A stretch of DNA of 64,000 nt from Atherix ibis (GCA_958298945.1 CATQJD010000001.1:2435142-2499141), one strand, 5' to 3'; numbered from the stretch's first letter, positions 43,979-57,842 are shown. Numbers and translations: made by a program. Notes: generated by a model from the letters alone, not told the origin.

Positions 43979-45749
43979 GATTTAAAGCAATCCAATAGAA
44001 TGAAAACACTAGTAAACGAGTTAAACCTAATAGATTCAAATGGGAATACAGAATTTATGTGTGAAATACCAAGATGTGAACGACTGTCCACAAATACCTT
44101 TTACACCTAACATATAACGTGTATCGATTGCCTAACGATTTAAGACGCCATAATCCAGCCCATACAACTCTCCTCTCTTTGTGGTTCCAAAAGAAAATGC
44201 AGTACAGGAGGAGAAGTGGAAACTCATTGACGATTATAGAGAACTAACCAAGCAAATATTTCTTGACAAATTCCCATTAACACGCCTAGACAACGTCCTA
44301 GATGAACTAGGAGGGGCACAATTCGTCTCCACTCTCGTCATGATAAGTTCTTTTCTAGGACGTTGTAGAAACCACTAAAATGTGGAGACCACAAACTGTA
44401 TATTCGACCAATAGTGGTCATAGCCAATTAAAAAGAATATCCATGGGTCTCAAAATCTCCAAAACTAATTTTCAAGGATTCTGTACGTCGATGTCAGACC
44501 TATGTAACAATAACGAAAATCTAGGTAGGGTATTGGAAAGATTGGAGGTATATAAATTCAAATTAAATCTAGCCTTATGTAGAAATCGATAGATGTAAAT
44601 GTGAAGCGTTAAATGTATTCACAAAAAATATTGTGAACCGGTAAATTTCTTAGAAGTGTATTGACGTGTGTCAATACTTTGTCAAGTGTAATGCACAGAA
44701 TATTCATTCTATAGCGGTTGCAAACTATTTTCTGATGTAAAATAATATTTTAAAACATTTTTATTACCATTGCATTTTCATTGTAAGTATTTGATTGTTC
44801 AAGTAATTAATGCATGAAATTAATTGTTAGCGGTGGTTTTTGGCGTGTATATTTTTATTGACATAACAATTTAATTATAATTACTTTATATGCCGAGTTT
44901 TTGTCATCGAGGCCGGTTGCATTAAAATTAATGAAGACAATGGCCTTTGAGCATTGAAAATACCTACTACCATAAATTCAATGCTGAAATAATGTCAATT
45001 AATTTGATAATACATGAAATTTTTCATGCATTAAATCTTCTATTGAAAAAGTGTTTTAATTAAAATATATATTCAGATACCTACAAGGTGATACTAGTTA
45101 TTATAAATACAATAGAACATAGTGGTATGCGTTTAATTTTCTAGAATCCAATTAACGCTCTTTGTAATAATCTCTCATATAAGATCCCATATTTAACTCT
45201 ATAATTTTCACTGGTATAAGACTTAAATGCCTTGATGCCTGCGTCTGGGTTGGATGGTGCAACCAAAATCTAACAAGATATTCGAGGGGGAATTTTAGAC
45301 CAACCAAGTAAAGAAACTTTGAACTTATTCAAATTTGTTTTCATCCATAAAATTTTCGTGATTATGTAAGATTTTCCAAACCGAGGTAATCCGAATGGTG
45401 CCAAAAATTCATGAGAATGAGCGATTAAAGGGATGCAAAATGTACTAACAGCATTCTTTACAATTGTTATCAGACATATACTGTAATTATCTTCTTGTCA
45501 AAATATACTTAGTCGAATGTATAGTACAATGTGATTATCGTACCAGTTTAACTAAGAGATCTCATGATATTATGCCCATTATGCCTGATAATATATAAAA
45601 TACATATTAGAATGGATTTTTGTAAACAACATGTTTGGGATGACAAACAACTAGCGAGGTGGCTTAAAATATAAAAAAGACGTTATATTTTATGTTTTTA
45701 AATGTAATAAGATAAAAAAGACGTTATATTTTATGTTTTTAATGTAATT
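43979..45749 (+). repeat. Array unit 2 (type B)
   Basis: 1771 bp. RT fragments at 44181-44378 and 44380-44592. B-type markers aatagtggtcat near 44410, tatgccgag near 44889 and agaatccaatt near 45144. Confidence 0.95.
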
Positions 45750-47521
45750 GATTTAAAGCAATCCAATAGAATGAAAACACTAGTAAACGAGTTAAACCTA
45801 ATAGATTCAAATGGGAATACAGAATTTATGTGTGAAATACCAAGATGTGAACGACTGTCCACAAATACCTTTTACACCTAACATATAACGTGTATCGATT
45901 GCCGAACGATTTAAGACGCCATAATCCAGCCCATACAACTCTCCTCTCTTTGTGGTTCCAAAAGAAAATGCAGTACAGGAGGAGAAGTGGAAACTCATTG
46001 ACGATTATAGAGAACTAACCAAGCAAATATTTCTTGACAAATTCCCATTAACACGCCTAGACAACGTCCTAGATGAACTAGGAGGGGCACAATTCGTCTC
46101 CACTCTCGTCATGATAAGTTCTTTTCTAGGACGTTGTAGAAACCACTAAAATGTGGAGACCACAAACTGTATATTCGACCAATAGGGGTCATAGCCAATT
46201 AAAAAGAATATCCATGGGTCTCAAAATCTCCAAAACTAATTTTCAAGGATTCTGTACGTCGATGTCAGACCTATGTAACAATAACGAAAATCTAGGTAGG
46301 GTATTGGAAAGATTGGAGGTATATAAATTCAAATTAAATCTAGCCTTATGTAGAAATCGATAGATGTAAATGTGAAGCGTTAAATGTATTCACAAAAAAT
46401 ATTGTGAACCGGTAAATTTCTTAGAAGTGTATTGACGTGTGTCAATACTTTGTCAAGTGTAATGCACAGAATATTCATTCTATAGCGGTTGCAAACTATT
46501 TTCTGATGTAAAATAATATTTTAAAACATTTTTATTACCATTGCATTTTCATTGTAAGTATTTGATTGTTCAAGTAATTAATGCATGAAATTAATTGTTA
46601 GCGGTGGTTTTTGGCGTGTATATTTTTATTGACATAATAATTTAATTATAATTACTTTATATTCCGAGTTTTTGTCATCGAGGCCGGTTGCATTAAAATT
46701 AATGAAGACAATGGCCTTTGAGCATTGAAAATACCTATTACCATAAATTCAATGCTGAAATAATGTCAATTAATTTGATAATACATGAAATTTTTCATGC
46801 ATTAAATCTTCTATTGAAAAAGTGTTTTAATTAAAATATATATTCAGATACCTACAAGGTGATACTAGTTATTATAAATACAATAGAACATAGTGGTATG
46901 CGTTTAATTTTCTAGAAGGCCAATTAACGCTCTTTGTAATAATCTCTCATATAAGATCCCATATTTAACTCTATAATTTTCACTGGTATAAGACTTAAAT
47001 GCCTTGATGCCTGCGTCTGGGTTGGATGGTGCAACCAAAATCTAACAAGATATTCGAGGGGGAATTTTAGACCAACCAAGTAAAGAAACTTTGAACTTAT
47101 TCAAATTTGTTTTCATCCATAAAATTTTCGTGATTATGTAAGATTTTCCAAACCGAGGTAATCCGAATGGTGCCAAAAATTCATGAGAATGAGCGATTAA
47201 AGGGATGCAAAATGTACTAACAGCATTCTTTACAATTGTTATCAGACATATACTGTAATTATCTTCTTGTCAAAATATACTTAGTCGAATGTATAGTACA
47301 ATGTGATTATCGTACCAGTTTAACTAAGAGATCTCATGATATTATGCCCATTATGCCTGATAATATATAAAATACATATTAGAATGGATTTTTGTAAACA
47401 ACATGTTTGGGATGACAAACAACTAGCGAGGTGGCTTAAAATATAAAAAAGACGTTATATTTTATGTTTTTAAATGTAATAAGATAAAAAAGACGTTATA
47501 TTTTATGTTTTTAATGTAATT
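45750..47521 (+). repeat. Array unit 3 (type A)
   Basis: 1772 bp. RT fragments at 45952-46149 and 46151-46363. Carries gccgaacgat instead of gcctaacgat near 45900, and cctattacc instead of cctactacc near 46735, shared with units 5 and 7. Confidence 0.95.
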
Positions 47522-49292
47522 GATTTAAAGCAATCCAATAGAATGAAAACACTAGTAAACGAGTTAAACCTAATAGATTCAAATGGGAATACAGAATTTA
47601 TGTGTGAAATACCAAGATGTGAACGACTGTCCACAAATACCTTTTACACCTAACATATAACGTGTATCGATTGCCTAACGATTTAAGACGCCATAATCCA
47701 GCCCATACAACTCTCCTCTCTTTGTGGTTCCAAAAGAAAATGCAGTACAGGAGGAGAAGTGGAAACTCATTGACGATTATAGAGAACTAACCAAGCAAAT
47801 ATTTCTTGACAAATTCCCATTAACACGCCTAGACAACGTCCTAGATGAACTAGGAGGGGCACAATTCGTCTCCACTCTCGTCATGATAAGTTCTTTTCTA
47901 GGACGTTGTAGAAACCACTAAAATGTGGAGACCACAAACTGTATATTCGACCAATAGTGGTCATAGCCAATTAAAAAGAATATCCATGGGTCTCAAAATC
48001 TCCAAAACTAATTTTCAAGGATTCTGTACGTCGATGTCAGACCTATGTAACAATAACGAAAATCTAGGTAGGGTATTGGAAAGATTGGAGGTATATAAAT
48101 TCAAATTAAATCTAGCCTTATGTAGAAATCGATAGATGTAAATGTGAAGCGTTAAATGTATTCACAAAAAATATTGTGAACCGGTAAATTTCTTAGAAGT
48201 GTATTGACGTGTGTCAATACTTTGTCAAGTGTAATGCACAGAATATTCATTCTATAGCGGTTGCAAACTATTTTCTGATGTAAAATAATATTTTAAAACA
48301 TTTTTATTACCATTGCATTTTCATTGTAAGTATTTGATTGTTCAAGTAATTAATGCATGAAATTAATTGTTAGCGGTGGTTTTTGGCGTGTATATTTTTA
48401 TTGACATAACAATTTAATTATAATTACTTTATATGCCGAGTTTTTGTCATCGAGGCCGGTTGCATTAAAATTAATGAAGACAATGGCCTTTGAGCATTGA
48501 AAATACCTACTACCATAAATTCAATGCTGAAATAATGTCAATTAATTTGATAATACATGAAATTTTTCATGCATTAAATCTTCTATTGAAAAAGTGTTTT
48601 AATTAAAATATATATTCAGATACCTACAAGGTGATACTAGTTATTATAAATACAATAGAACATAGTGGTATGCGTTTAATTTTCTAGAATCCAATTAACG
48701 CTCTTTGTAATAATCTCTCATATAAGATCCCATATTTAACTCTATAATTTTCACTGGTATAAGACTTAAATGCCTTGATGCCTGCGTCTGGGTTGGATGG
48801 TGCAACCAAAATCTAACAAGATATTCGAGGGGGAATTTTAGACCAACCAAGTAAAGAAACTTTGAACTTATTCAAATTTGTTTTCATCCATAAAATTTTC
48901 GTGATTATGTAAGATTTTCCAAACCGAGGTAATCCGAATGGTGCCAAAAATTCATGAGAATGAGCGATTAAAGGGATGCAAAATGTACTAACAGCATTCT
49001 TTACAATTGTTATCAGACATATACTGTAATTATCTTCTTGTCAAAATATACTTAGTCGAATGTATAGTACAATGTGATTATCGTACCAGTTTAACTAAGA
49101 GATCTCATGATATTATGCCCATTATGCCTGATAATATATAAAATACATATTAGAATGGATTTTTGTAAACAACATGTTTGGGATGACAAACAACTAGCGA
49201 GGTGGCTTAAAATATAAAAAAGACGTTATATTTTATGTTTTTAAATGTAATAATATAAAAAAGACGTTATATTTTATGTTTTTAATGTAATT
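47522..49292 (+). repeat. Array unit 4 (type B)
   Basis: 1771 bp. RT fragments at 47724-47921 and 47923-48135. Its end reads gtaataatataaaaaag near 49246, a variant shared only with unit 6. Confidence 0.95.
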
Positions 49293-51064
49293 GATTTAAA
49301 GCAATCCAATAGAATGAAAACACTAGTAAACGAGTTAAACCTAATAGATTCAAATGGGAATACAGAATTTATGTGTGAAATACCAAGATGTGAACGACTG
49401 TCCACAAATACCTTTTACACCTAACATATAACGTGTATCGATTGCCTAACGATTTAAGACGCCATAATCCAGCCCATACAACTCTCCTCTCTTTGTGGTT
49501 CCAAAAGAAAATGCAGTACAGGAGGAGAAGTGGAAACTCATTGACGATTATAGAGAACTAACCAAGCAAATATTTCTTGACAAATTCCCATTAACACGCC
49601 TAGACAACGTCCTAGATGAACTAGGAGGGGCACAATTCGTCTCCACTCTCGTCATGATAAGTTCTTTTCTAGGACGTTGTAGAAACCACTAAAATGTGGA
49701 GACCACAAACTGTATATTCGACCAATAGGGGTCATAGCCAATTAAAAAGAATATCCATGGGTCTCAAAATCTCCAAAACTAATTTTCAAGGATTCTGTAC
49801 GTCGATGTCAGACCTATGTAACAATAACGAAAATCTAGGTAGGGTATTGGAAAGATTGGAGGTATATAAATTCAAATTAAATCTAGCCTTATGTAGAAAT
49901 CGATAGATGTAAATGTGAAGCGTTAAATGTATTCACAAAAAATATTGTGAACCGGTAAATTTCTTAGAAGTGTATTGACGTGTGTCAATACTTTGTCAAG
50001 TGTAATGCACAGAATATTCATTCTATAGCGGTTGCAAACTATTTTCTGATGTAAAATAATATTTTAAAACATTTTTATTACCATTGCATTTTCATTGTAA
50101 GTATTTGATTGTTCAAGTAATTAATGCATGAAATTAATTGTTAGCGGTGGTTTTTGGCGTGTATATTTTTATTGACATAATAATTTAATTATAATTACTT
50201 TATATTCCGAGTTTTTGTCATCGAGGCCGGTTGCATTAAAATTAATGAAGACAATGGCCTTTGAGCATTGAAAATACCTATTACCATAAATTCAATGCTG
50301 AAATAATGTCAATTAATTTGATAATACATGAAATTTTTCATGCATTAAATCTTCTATTGAAAAAGTGTTTTAATTAAAATATATATTCAGATACCTACAA
50401 GGTGATACTAGTTATTATAAATACAATAGAACATAGTGGTATGCGTTTAATTTTCTAGAAGGCCAATTAACGCTCTTTGTAATAATCTCTCATATAAGAT
50501 CCCATATTTAACTCTATAATTTTCACTGGTATAAGACTTAAATGCCTTGATGCCTGCGTCTGGGTTGGATGGTGCAACCAAAATCTAACAAGATATTCGA
50601 GGGGGAATTTTAGACCAACCAAGTAAAGAAACTTTGAACTTATTCAAATTTGTTTTCATCCATAAAATTTTCGTGATTATGTAAGATTTTCCAAACCGAG
50701 GTAATCCGAATGGTGCCAAAAATTCATGAGAATGAGCGATTAAAGGGATGCAAAATGTACTAACAGCATTCTTTACAATTGTTATCAGACATATACTGTA
50801 ATTATCTTCTTGTCAAAATATACTTAGTCGAATGTATAGTACAATGTGATTATCGTACCAGTTTAACTAAGAGATCTCATGATATTATGCCCATTATGCC
50901 TGATAATATATAAAATACATATTAGAATGGATTTTTGTAAACAACATGTTTGGGATGACAAACAACTAGCGAGGTGGCTTAAAATATAAAAAAGACGTTA
51001 TATTTTATGTTTTTAAATGTAATAAGATAAAAAAGACGTTATATTTTATGTTTTTAATGTAATT
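49293..51064 (+). repeat. Array unit 5 (type A)
   Basis: 1772 bp. RT fragments at 49495-49692 and 49694-49906. Near-identical to units 3 and 7. Confidence 0.95.
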
Positions 51065-52835
51065 GATTTAAAGCAATCCAATAGAATGAAAACACTAGTA
51101 AACGAGTTAAACCTAATAGATTCAAATGGGAATACAGAATTTATGTGTGAAATACCAAGATGTGAACGACTGTCCACAAATACCTTTTACACCTAACATA
51201 TAACGTGTATCGATTGCCTAACGATTTAAGACGCCATAATCCAGCCCATACAACTCTCCTCTCTTTGTGGTTCCAAAAGAAAATGCAGTACAGGAGGAGA
51301 AGTGGAAACTCATTGACGATTATAGAGAACTAACCAAGCAAATATTTCTTGACAAATTCCCATTAACACGCCTAGACAACGTCCTAGATGAACTAGGAGG
51401 GGCACAATTCGTCTCCACTCTCGTCATGATAAGTTCTTTTCTAGGACGTTGTAGAAACCACTAAAATGTGGAGACCACAAACTGTATATTCGACCAATAG
51501 TGGTCATAGCCAATTAAAAAGAATATCCATGGGTCTCAAAATCTCCAAAACTAATTTTCAAGGATTCTGTACGTCGATGTCAGACCTATGTAACAATAAC
51601 GAAAATCTAGGTAGGGTATTGGAAAGATTGGAGGTATATAAATTCAAATTAAATCTAGCCTTATGTAGAAATCGATAGATGTAAATGTGAAGCGTTAAAT
51701 GTATTCACAAAAAATATTGTGAACCGGTAAATTTCTTAGAAGTGTATTGACGTGTGTCAATACTTTGTCAAGTGTAATGCACAGAATATTCATTCTATAG
51801 CGGTTGCAAACTATTTTCTGATGTAAAATAATATTTTAAAACATTTTTATTACCATTGCATTTTCATTGTAAGTATTTGATTGTTCAAGTAATTAATGCA
51901 TGAAATTAATTGTTAGCGGTGGTTTTTGGCGTGTATATTTTTATTGACATAACAATTTAATTATAATTACTTTATATGCCGAGTTTTTGTCATCGAGGCC
52001 GGTTGCATTAAAATTAATGAAGACAATGGCCTTTGAGCATTGAAAATACCTACTACCATAAATTCAATGCTGAAATAATGTCAATTAATTTGATAATACA
52101 TGAAATTTTTCATGCATTAAATCTTCTATTGAAAAAGTGTTTTAATTAAAATATATATTCAGATACCTACAAGGTGATACTAGTTATTATAAATACAATA
52201 GAACATAGTGGTATGCGTTTAATTTTCTAGAATCCAATTAACGCTCTTTGTAATAATCTCTCATATAAGATCCCATATTTAACTCTATAATTTTCACTGG
52301 TATAAGACTTAAATGCCTTGATGCCTGCGTCTGGGTTGGATGGTGCAACCAAAATCTAACAAGATATTCGAGGGGGAATTTTAGACCAACCAAGTAAAGA
52401 AACTTTGAACTTATTCAAATTTGTTTTCATCCATAAAATTTTCGTGATTATGTAAGATTTTCCAAACCGAGGTAATCCGAATGGTGCCAAAAATTCATGA
52501 GAATGAGCGATTAAAGGGATGCAAAATGTACTAACAGCATTCTTTACAATTGTTATCAGACATATACTGTAATTATCTTCTTGTCAAAATATACTTAGTC
52601 GAATGTATAGTACAATGTGATTATCGTACCAGTTTAACTAAGAGATCTCATGATATTATGCCCATTATGCCTGATAATATATAAAATACATATTAGAATG
52701 GATTTTTGTAAACAACATGTTTGGGATGACAAACAACTAGCGAGGTGGCTTAAAATATAAAAAAGACGTTATATTTTATGTTTTTAAATGTAATAATATA
52801 AAAAAGACGTTATATTTTATGTTTTTAATGTAATT
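51065..52835 (+). repeat. Array unit 6 (type B)
   Basis: 1771 bp. RT fragments at 51267-51464 and 51466-51678. Shares the gtaataatataaaaaag end variant with unit 4. Confidence 0.95.
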
Positions 52836-54570
52836 GATTTAAAGCAATCCAATAGAATGAAAACACTAGTAAACGAGTTAAACCTAATAGATTCAAATGG
52901 GAATACAGAATTTATGTGTGAAATACCAAGATGTGAACGACTGTCCACAAATACCTTTTACACCTAACATATAACGTGTATCGATTGCCTAACGATTTAA
53001 GACGCCATAATCCAGCCCATACAACTCTCCTCTCTTTGTGGTTCCAAAAGAAAATGCAGTACAGGAGGAGAAGTGGAAACTCATTGACGATTATAGAGAA
53101 CTAACCAAGCAAATATTTCTTGACAAATTCCCATTAACACGCCTAGACAACGTCCTAGATGAACTAGGAGGGGCACAATTCGTCTCCACTCTCGTCATGA
53201 TAAGTTCTTTTCTAGGACGTTGTAGAAACCACTAAAATGTGGAGACCACAAACTGTATATTCGACCAATAGGGGTCATAGCCAATTAAAAAGAATATCCA
53301 TGGGTCTCAAAATCTCCAAAACTAATTTTCAAGGATTCTGTACGTCGATGTCAGACCTATGTAACAATAACGAAAATCTAGGTAGGGTATTGGAAAGATT
53401 GGAGGTATATAAATTCAAATTAAATCTAGCCTTATGTAGAAATCGATAGATGTAAATGTGAAGCGTTAAATGTATTCACAAAAAATATTGTGAACCGGTA
53501 AATTTCTTAGAAGTGTATTGACGTGTGTCAATACTTTGTCAAGTGTAATGCACAGAATATTCATTCTATAGCGGTTGCAAACTATTTTCTGATGTAAAAT
53601 AATATTTTAAAACATTTTTATTACCATTGCATTTTCATTGTAAGTATTTGATTGTTCAAGTAATTAATGCATGAAATTAATTGTTAGCGGTGGTTTTTGG
53701 CGTGTATATTTTTATTGACATAATAATTTAATTATAATTACTTTATATTCCGAGTTTTTGTCATCGAGGCCGGTTGCATTAAAATTAATGAAGACAATGG
53801 CCTTTGAGCATTGAAAATACCTATTACCATAAATTCAATGCTGAAATAATGTCAATTAATTTGATAATACATGAAATTTTTCATGCATTAAATCTTCTAT
53901 TGAAAAAGTGTTTTAATTAAAATATATATTCAGATACCTACAAGGTGATACTAGTTATTATAAATACAATAGAACATAGTGGTATGCGTTTAATTTTCTA
54001 GAAGGCCAATTAACGCTCTTTGTAATAATCTCTCATATAAGATCCCATATTTAACTCTATAATTTTCACTGGTATAAGACTTAAATGCCTTGATGCCTGC
54101 GTCTGGGTTGGATGGTGCAACCAAAATCTAACAAGATATTCGAGGGGGAATTTTAGACCAACCAAGTAAAGAAACTTTGAACTTATTCAAATTTGTTTTC
54201 ATCCATAAAATTTTCGTGATTATGTAAGATTTTCCAAACCGAGGTAATCCGAATGGTGCCAAAAATTCATGAGAATGAGCGATTAAAGGGATGCAAAATG
54301 TACTAACAGCATTCTTTACAATTGTTATCAGACATATACTATAATTATCTTCTTGTCAAAATATACTTAGTCGAATGTATAGTACAATGTGATTATCGTA
54401 CCAGTTTAACTAAGAGATCTCATGATATTATGCCCATTATGCCTGATAATATATAAAATACATATTAGAATGGATTTTTGTAAACAACATGTTTGGGATG
54501 ACAAACAACTAGCGAGGTGGCTTAAAATATAAAAAAGACGTTATATTTTATGTTTTTAAATGTAATAAGA
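52836..54570 (+). repeat. Array unit 7 (type A, truncated)
   Basis: 1735 bp. RT fragments at 53038-53235 and 53237-53449. Lacks the second aaaaaagacgttatatttta sub-repeat; the array gives way to unrelated sequence at attacgttacac. Confidence 0.95.
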
Positions 54571-54753
54571 ATTACGTTACACTTGAGTGGGGTCAACATT
54601 TTGGTTTAGGCATGAAGTATTACAAGTATAGCTGAACTACACAAAAGACGAGCGAGTGGCAGGTATGCTTGAAGGCCAGCATTTTCAGTAGATGTGGGGG
54701 GTTCTTTTTACTTTTCGTACCCGAACATAATAAATACATTTATATAATAATAC

Positions 54754-54792
54754 AAACTGGTACGAAAATCATATTGTACTATACATTCGACT
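54754..54792 (-). repeat. Inverted 39-bp satellite fragment at the array edge
   Basis: aaactggtacgaaaatcata to cattcgact is the reverse complement, with two mismatches, of an internal satellite stretch (e.g. 54371-54409). It lies ~180 bp outside the array. Confidence 0.85.
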
Positions 54793-55509
54793 TGGTGTTA
54801 TTTTTTTTTATTTGGTAAACCTTCGAAGAATTAATTTTTTACAAGGGAAAGGGAATGAGTCGGACACAAGCGGGGAAAGGGGTAAAAAAGGAAGGGTTAT
54901 AGAAAAAAATGTAACAAAAAAAAGGTTGATCGCAGTAGACCTGGAAAAAATGCGAGGAAAGAAAAGTTAAGAAAATAAAAAGTTATTTAGTACCAAAAAA
55001 ACCGACAACCCAAAAAAAGGAGATGCTCTATTGTAGGGAGGAAGCAATCGCAAGTCATGGTGGTGATCAGGTGTTGTGGACCACCTTTAGGCATTTCCCC
55101 TATTCCGCCCTTGACACTTCTGGCTGTATGCTGGAAGTGTTCATATTTGAATGGCATCTTACCTGCTTATCGATGCACCATGATGGTGAGGTATTGGAAT
55201 GGGAAAAACGAATGCTTAATTTTTCTTCATATTATCATCATTAGTTTTTTTTTAGCGTATAATTTCTTTCGTTTTCTCTATATTCATTATAATATTAAAA
55301 TTCTTAAATTTAAAATGATACTGTATGTTAAATAAATAGTTTCGATAATTTTTAAAATATTGCTATTTGAATAATAAAAATCTATATTTTCAAAAATATA
55401 AATAAAAAAATAGGTTTGGTATATGCATAAGAACAAAAACATGATTATTTGTCATGCATAAGAAAAAACCAGCATCACCAAGTAACCCTACTAACTACCA
55501 TATAATAAT
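54793..55509. other. Unassigned; purine-rich tract then G+C-richer block
   Basis: 54830-55020 is strongly purine-rich on the plus strand (g/a runs). 55023-55244 is an open frame of 73 codons with no recognised domain. The minus strand of the same block also reads open over ~60 codons. No function can be assigned. Confidence 0.4.
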
Positions 55510-56520
55510 AAAGAAATCTATTGTTTATTTCAAGACTTTACTTAACATGGTTCGGATAATCGAATTTGGGTCAAATATGCACCGTTCAATTTGTTGACAA
55601 TATAAAGGTAATGCCTTTTTCATAGAAGTCCTGGTGCCTATTGGCAGAAAACTCGACTAAGCGATTTTCACAATCTTTTCTTGATGCCAATTTCTTATCA
55701 CTAAGGAAGTTTTGCAATGATAAAAAATATGGCAATTGCTTGGTACTAGATCCGGGATATATGGTGGATGCATTACTACTTCGCAACCAAGATCCTGGAG
55801 TTTCTGGCGAATTACCTTAGGTGTGTGGCTTGGCGTTTTCCTGATGAAACACAATATCTCACCTATTAGCCAATTTTAGCAGCTTCTGGTCAATCCCTAG
55901 CTTCGAATGGTCCAATTGTTGACAGTAGAGGTCCGAATTTAGTTTTTGGCCATATTCAACCAGCTCATAGTAGATGAAGATCTTTCTAGTTCCACCAAAT
56001 ACACAGCAAAACCTTCCTGACCGTTAGTCCTTGTTTGGTCACCGTTTAAGCTGCTTCATCCACTTCGACCACTATAGTTTTCACACAACATTGTCGTATG
56101 TGATCCATTTCTCATTTCCAGTCACCCTTTAAGAAATTGGTCGATTTCGTTCCATTTGGCCAAGGCTTCGCAGATGGAAATTCCTGGGCGATGCTACGAC
56201 TGCTAACATGCCTGTCTACGTCGACCATTCATAGATTCTGTTCCGGTATTTTCGATGTTAAAGATACACTTCGTAAAGGGGCCTTCCTTTACGAAGTGTA
56301 TCTTTAACATCGTAAATATCGGAACGGAATCTATGAAACCAAAATTACGCGTAATTGAATATGACAGTATCGGTTACATAAACACCTTGTTGAACGACTG
56401 AATCGACAATTAAAAAACTGTAAAATCATTTTTTTAATACGGATTCTGAACATGTTTGATCAATACTCTACAAGATATATATCACTACAGCCATGAAGCG
56501 AAAAATAATGGTTTTTTTCC
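55510..56520 (-). mobile_element. Mariner family B, copy 2 (non-autonomous)
   Basis: Minus-strand copy of the element at 16655-17600. Reading 56215 downward gives GRSIAQEFPSAKPWPN, VTGNEKWITYDN, KVLLCIWWN, FYHELVEYGQKL-type sequence, RKTPSHTPKVIRQKLQDLG, MHPPYIPDLVPSNCHIFYHC and NRLVEFSANRHQDFYEKGI. It shares the same HTH-to-catalytic joint as copy 1, and the same N in place of the last catalytic D. About 330 bp of 5' sequence (56220-56520) also matches copy 1, but here a 50-bp-arm hairpin is inserted. The 3' side ends near 55510 in a ttctattgtttatttc-like end. Confidence 0.85.
56230..56335. repeat. ~50-bp-arm hairpin inside mariner B copy 2
   Basis: Arms 56230-56279 and 56286-56335 are reverse complements with about four mismatches and a loop of 6 nt (gggcct-type). 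Copy 1 lacks this fold-back, so it arose after insertion. Confidence 0.9.
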
Positions 56521-56734
56521 TCAACCTATTATTTACTGTGTGGACTTTCAAATAAATGTTATAATGATCTAATGTAAACAAAATTATGTAAAACATCAGC
56601 AATAAGAGACGACAATGTAATTCATTCAAAAATAATGAATTTTTGGATGAATTACGCTAACGCGGACTTACTGCAAGAATGGATACACAAGATTTTCAGA
56701 GGCCAACAAAAAAATAATAAAAGAAATTATATAT

Positions 56735-56960
56735 TTAAATAATACATAAACCTACTATAAAAACGAAATTTATAAAATAATAGAATAAAAATATGTCATC
56801 CATCTCAAACACACTTGAATATGGTCGCGATGTACCATCGAGTTTCGTCAGTATGTGTAGAAGACTACTCGACGGCCGATAAATTCCTGCTTTCATACAT
56901 ATTTCAAATTCGTTATGTGCAGCTTCCAATCGTCCGGTCGAGTGTATAATGGCTGTTTGG
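56735..56960 (-). pseudogene. Gypsy G RT N-terminal scrap
   Basis: The minus strand reads GRLEAAHNEFEICMKAGIYR, PSSSLLHILTKLDGTSRPYS. This is the block immediately before the first RT motif of Ty3/Gypsy elements (A-G-I-x-R-P-S-S-S-P-x-A-S-P-L-H, K-x-D-G-T-x-R-P). A short deletion removes the P-Y-A-S-P part. The sequence ends shortly after. Confidence 0.7.
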
Positions 56961-57842
56961 TCATAGTTATCCGATTTATCAGAGCAGAAGTCGTTTTACT
57001 ACTTGCGGAGGTAGGCTTGTAATTTCCTTGAATTCCTATAGGACGCCAACATACACGTATATTAAACTTAATTCGAACTATTTTACTCCAAAAGCTTCGG
57101 CATGACTAATTTGACAATAGTTGGAAGCGAGTCAGCTGAGTATACCGACCATTCGATTTCTACAAATCTATTTAAAGTCCTAAATGGGTGACAAAATCGG
57201 CTCAAATTATCGGTGCCATAACATCGGTGATGAACAAATTCCAAATACTTTGTGTTTGTCTAATCAGATAACTTGGATTCATTTTTAACATTGTCAATCT
57301 GTTGCCATACCTAACTAGGAAATTTTATTTAATTTTAATTGTTTCCTCCTAAAAAATTAATTTTATTTGTTTTCTCTTAAAAATATCTATTTCTTGGATT
57401 CTATTTGTTTAGGAAAAAAGATTTCCTGATAACGTCATATTTTTAATTGATTATATTTATTCATTTATTGAAAATTTTATTTTAAACATTTATTTTTATA
57501 AGATATTTGTCAATTTAATTTAAAATATTTTTTTTTCTTATACTATTTTTTTTTCTTTTTCTTTCGAAGTTCTAAACTTTTACTTTTATATACAATATTA
57601 TAATTCAATTTGTATTATTATATTCTTTCCTTTTTATTAATTTTTTTTTTTAAAAGTTTTTAATTTATAAAATAATTTTTCACTTTTATCAATTTACTTT
57701 TTCTTGATTGGTTTTTTACTGGGTTTTAGATAACTTCATTGCAGTCGGCTGCGATAATTACGATGTTCTGTAACGCACTTTTAAGGCACACAGATGTTAT
57801 CTTCCTTTGCTAAGGGACACACTTCACCATATTTTAAAATAT
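56961..57842. other. T-rich spacer, no gene
   Basis: 57000-57240 is moderately complex but unassigned; it could be further Gypsy G pol. 57310-57720 is very T-rich. Confidence 0.45.

Larger units (their letters stand above)
42207..54570 (+). repeat. Tandem array: 7 units of ~1771.5 bp in A/B higher-order pattern
   Basis: Seven direct copies with starts (gatttaaagcaatcc) at 42207, 43979, 45750, 47522, 49293, 51065 and 52836; the last stops at 54570, ~37 bp short. Periods alternate 1772 and 1771. Units 1, 3, 5 and 7 share aataggggtcat, tattccgag and agaaggccaatt; units 2, 4 and 6 share aatagtggtcat, tatgccgag and agaatccaatt. So the amplified unit is a 3543-bp dimer. Copies are nearly identical; unit 1 is the most divergent. 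Each unit holds a Gypsy RT fragment lacking the catalytic Y-x-D-D and ends in a doubled aaaaaagacgttatatttta motif. The left edge meets the Helitron 5' terminus. Confidence 0.97.

Noticed and set aside
42207..54570. CRISPR-like or coding gene family in the array
   Set aside because: The units are 1.77 kb direct repeats without short repeat-spacer structure. The conserved frames are disabled RT fragments.
54830..55244. Protein-coding gene in the purine-rich block
   Set aside because: Open on both strands over short distances with no recognisable domain; composition bias explains the frames.
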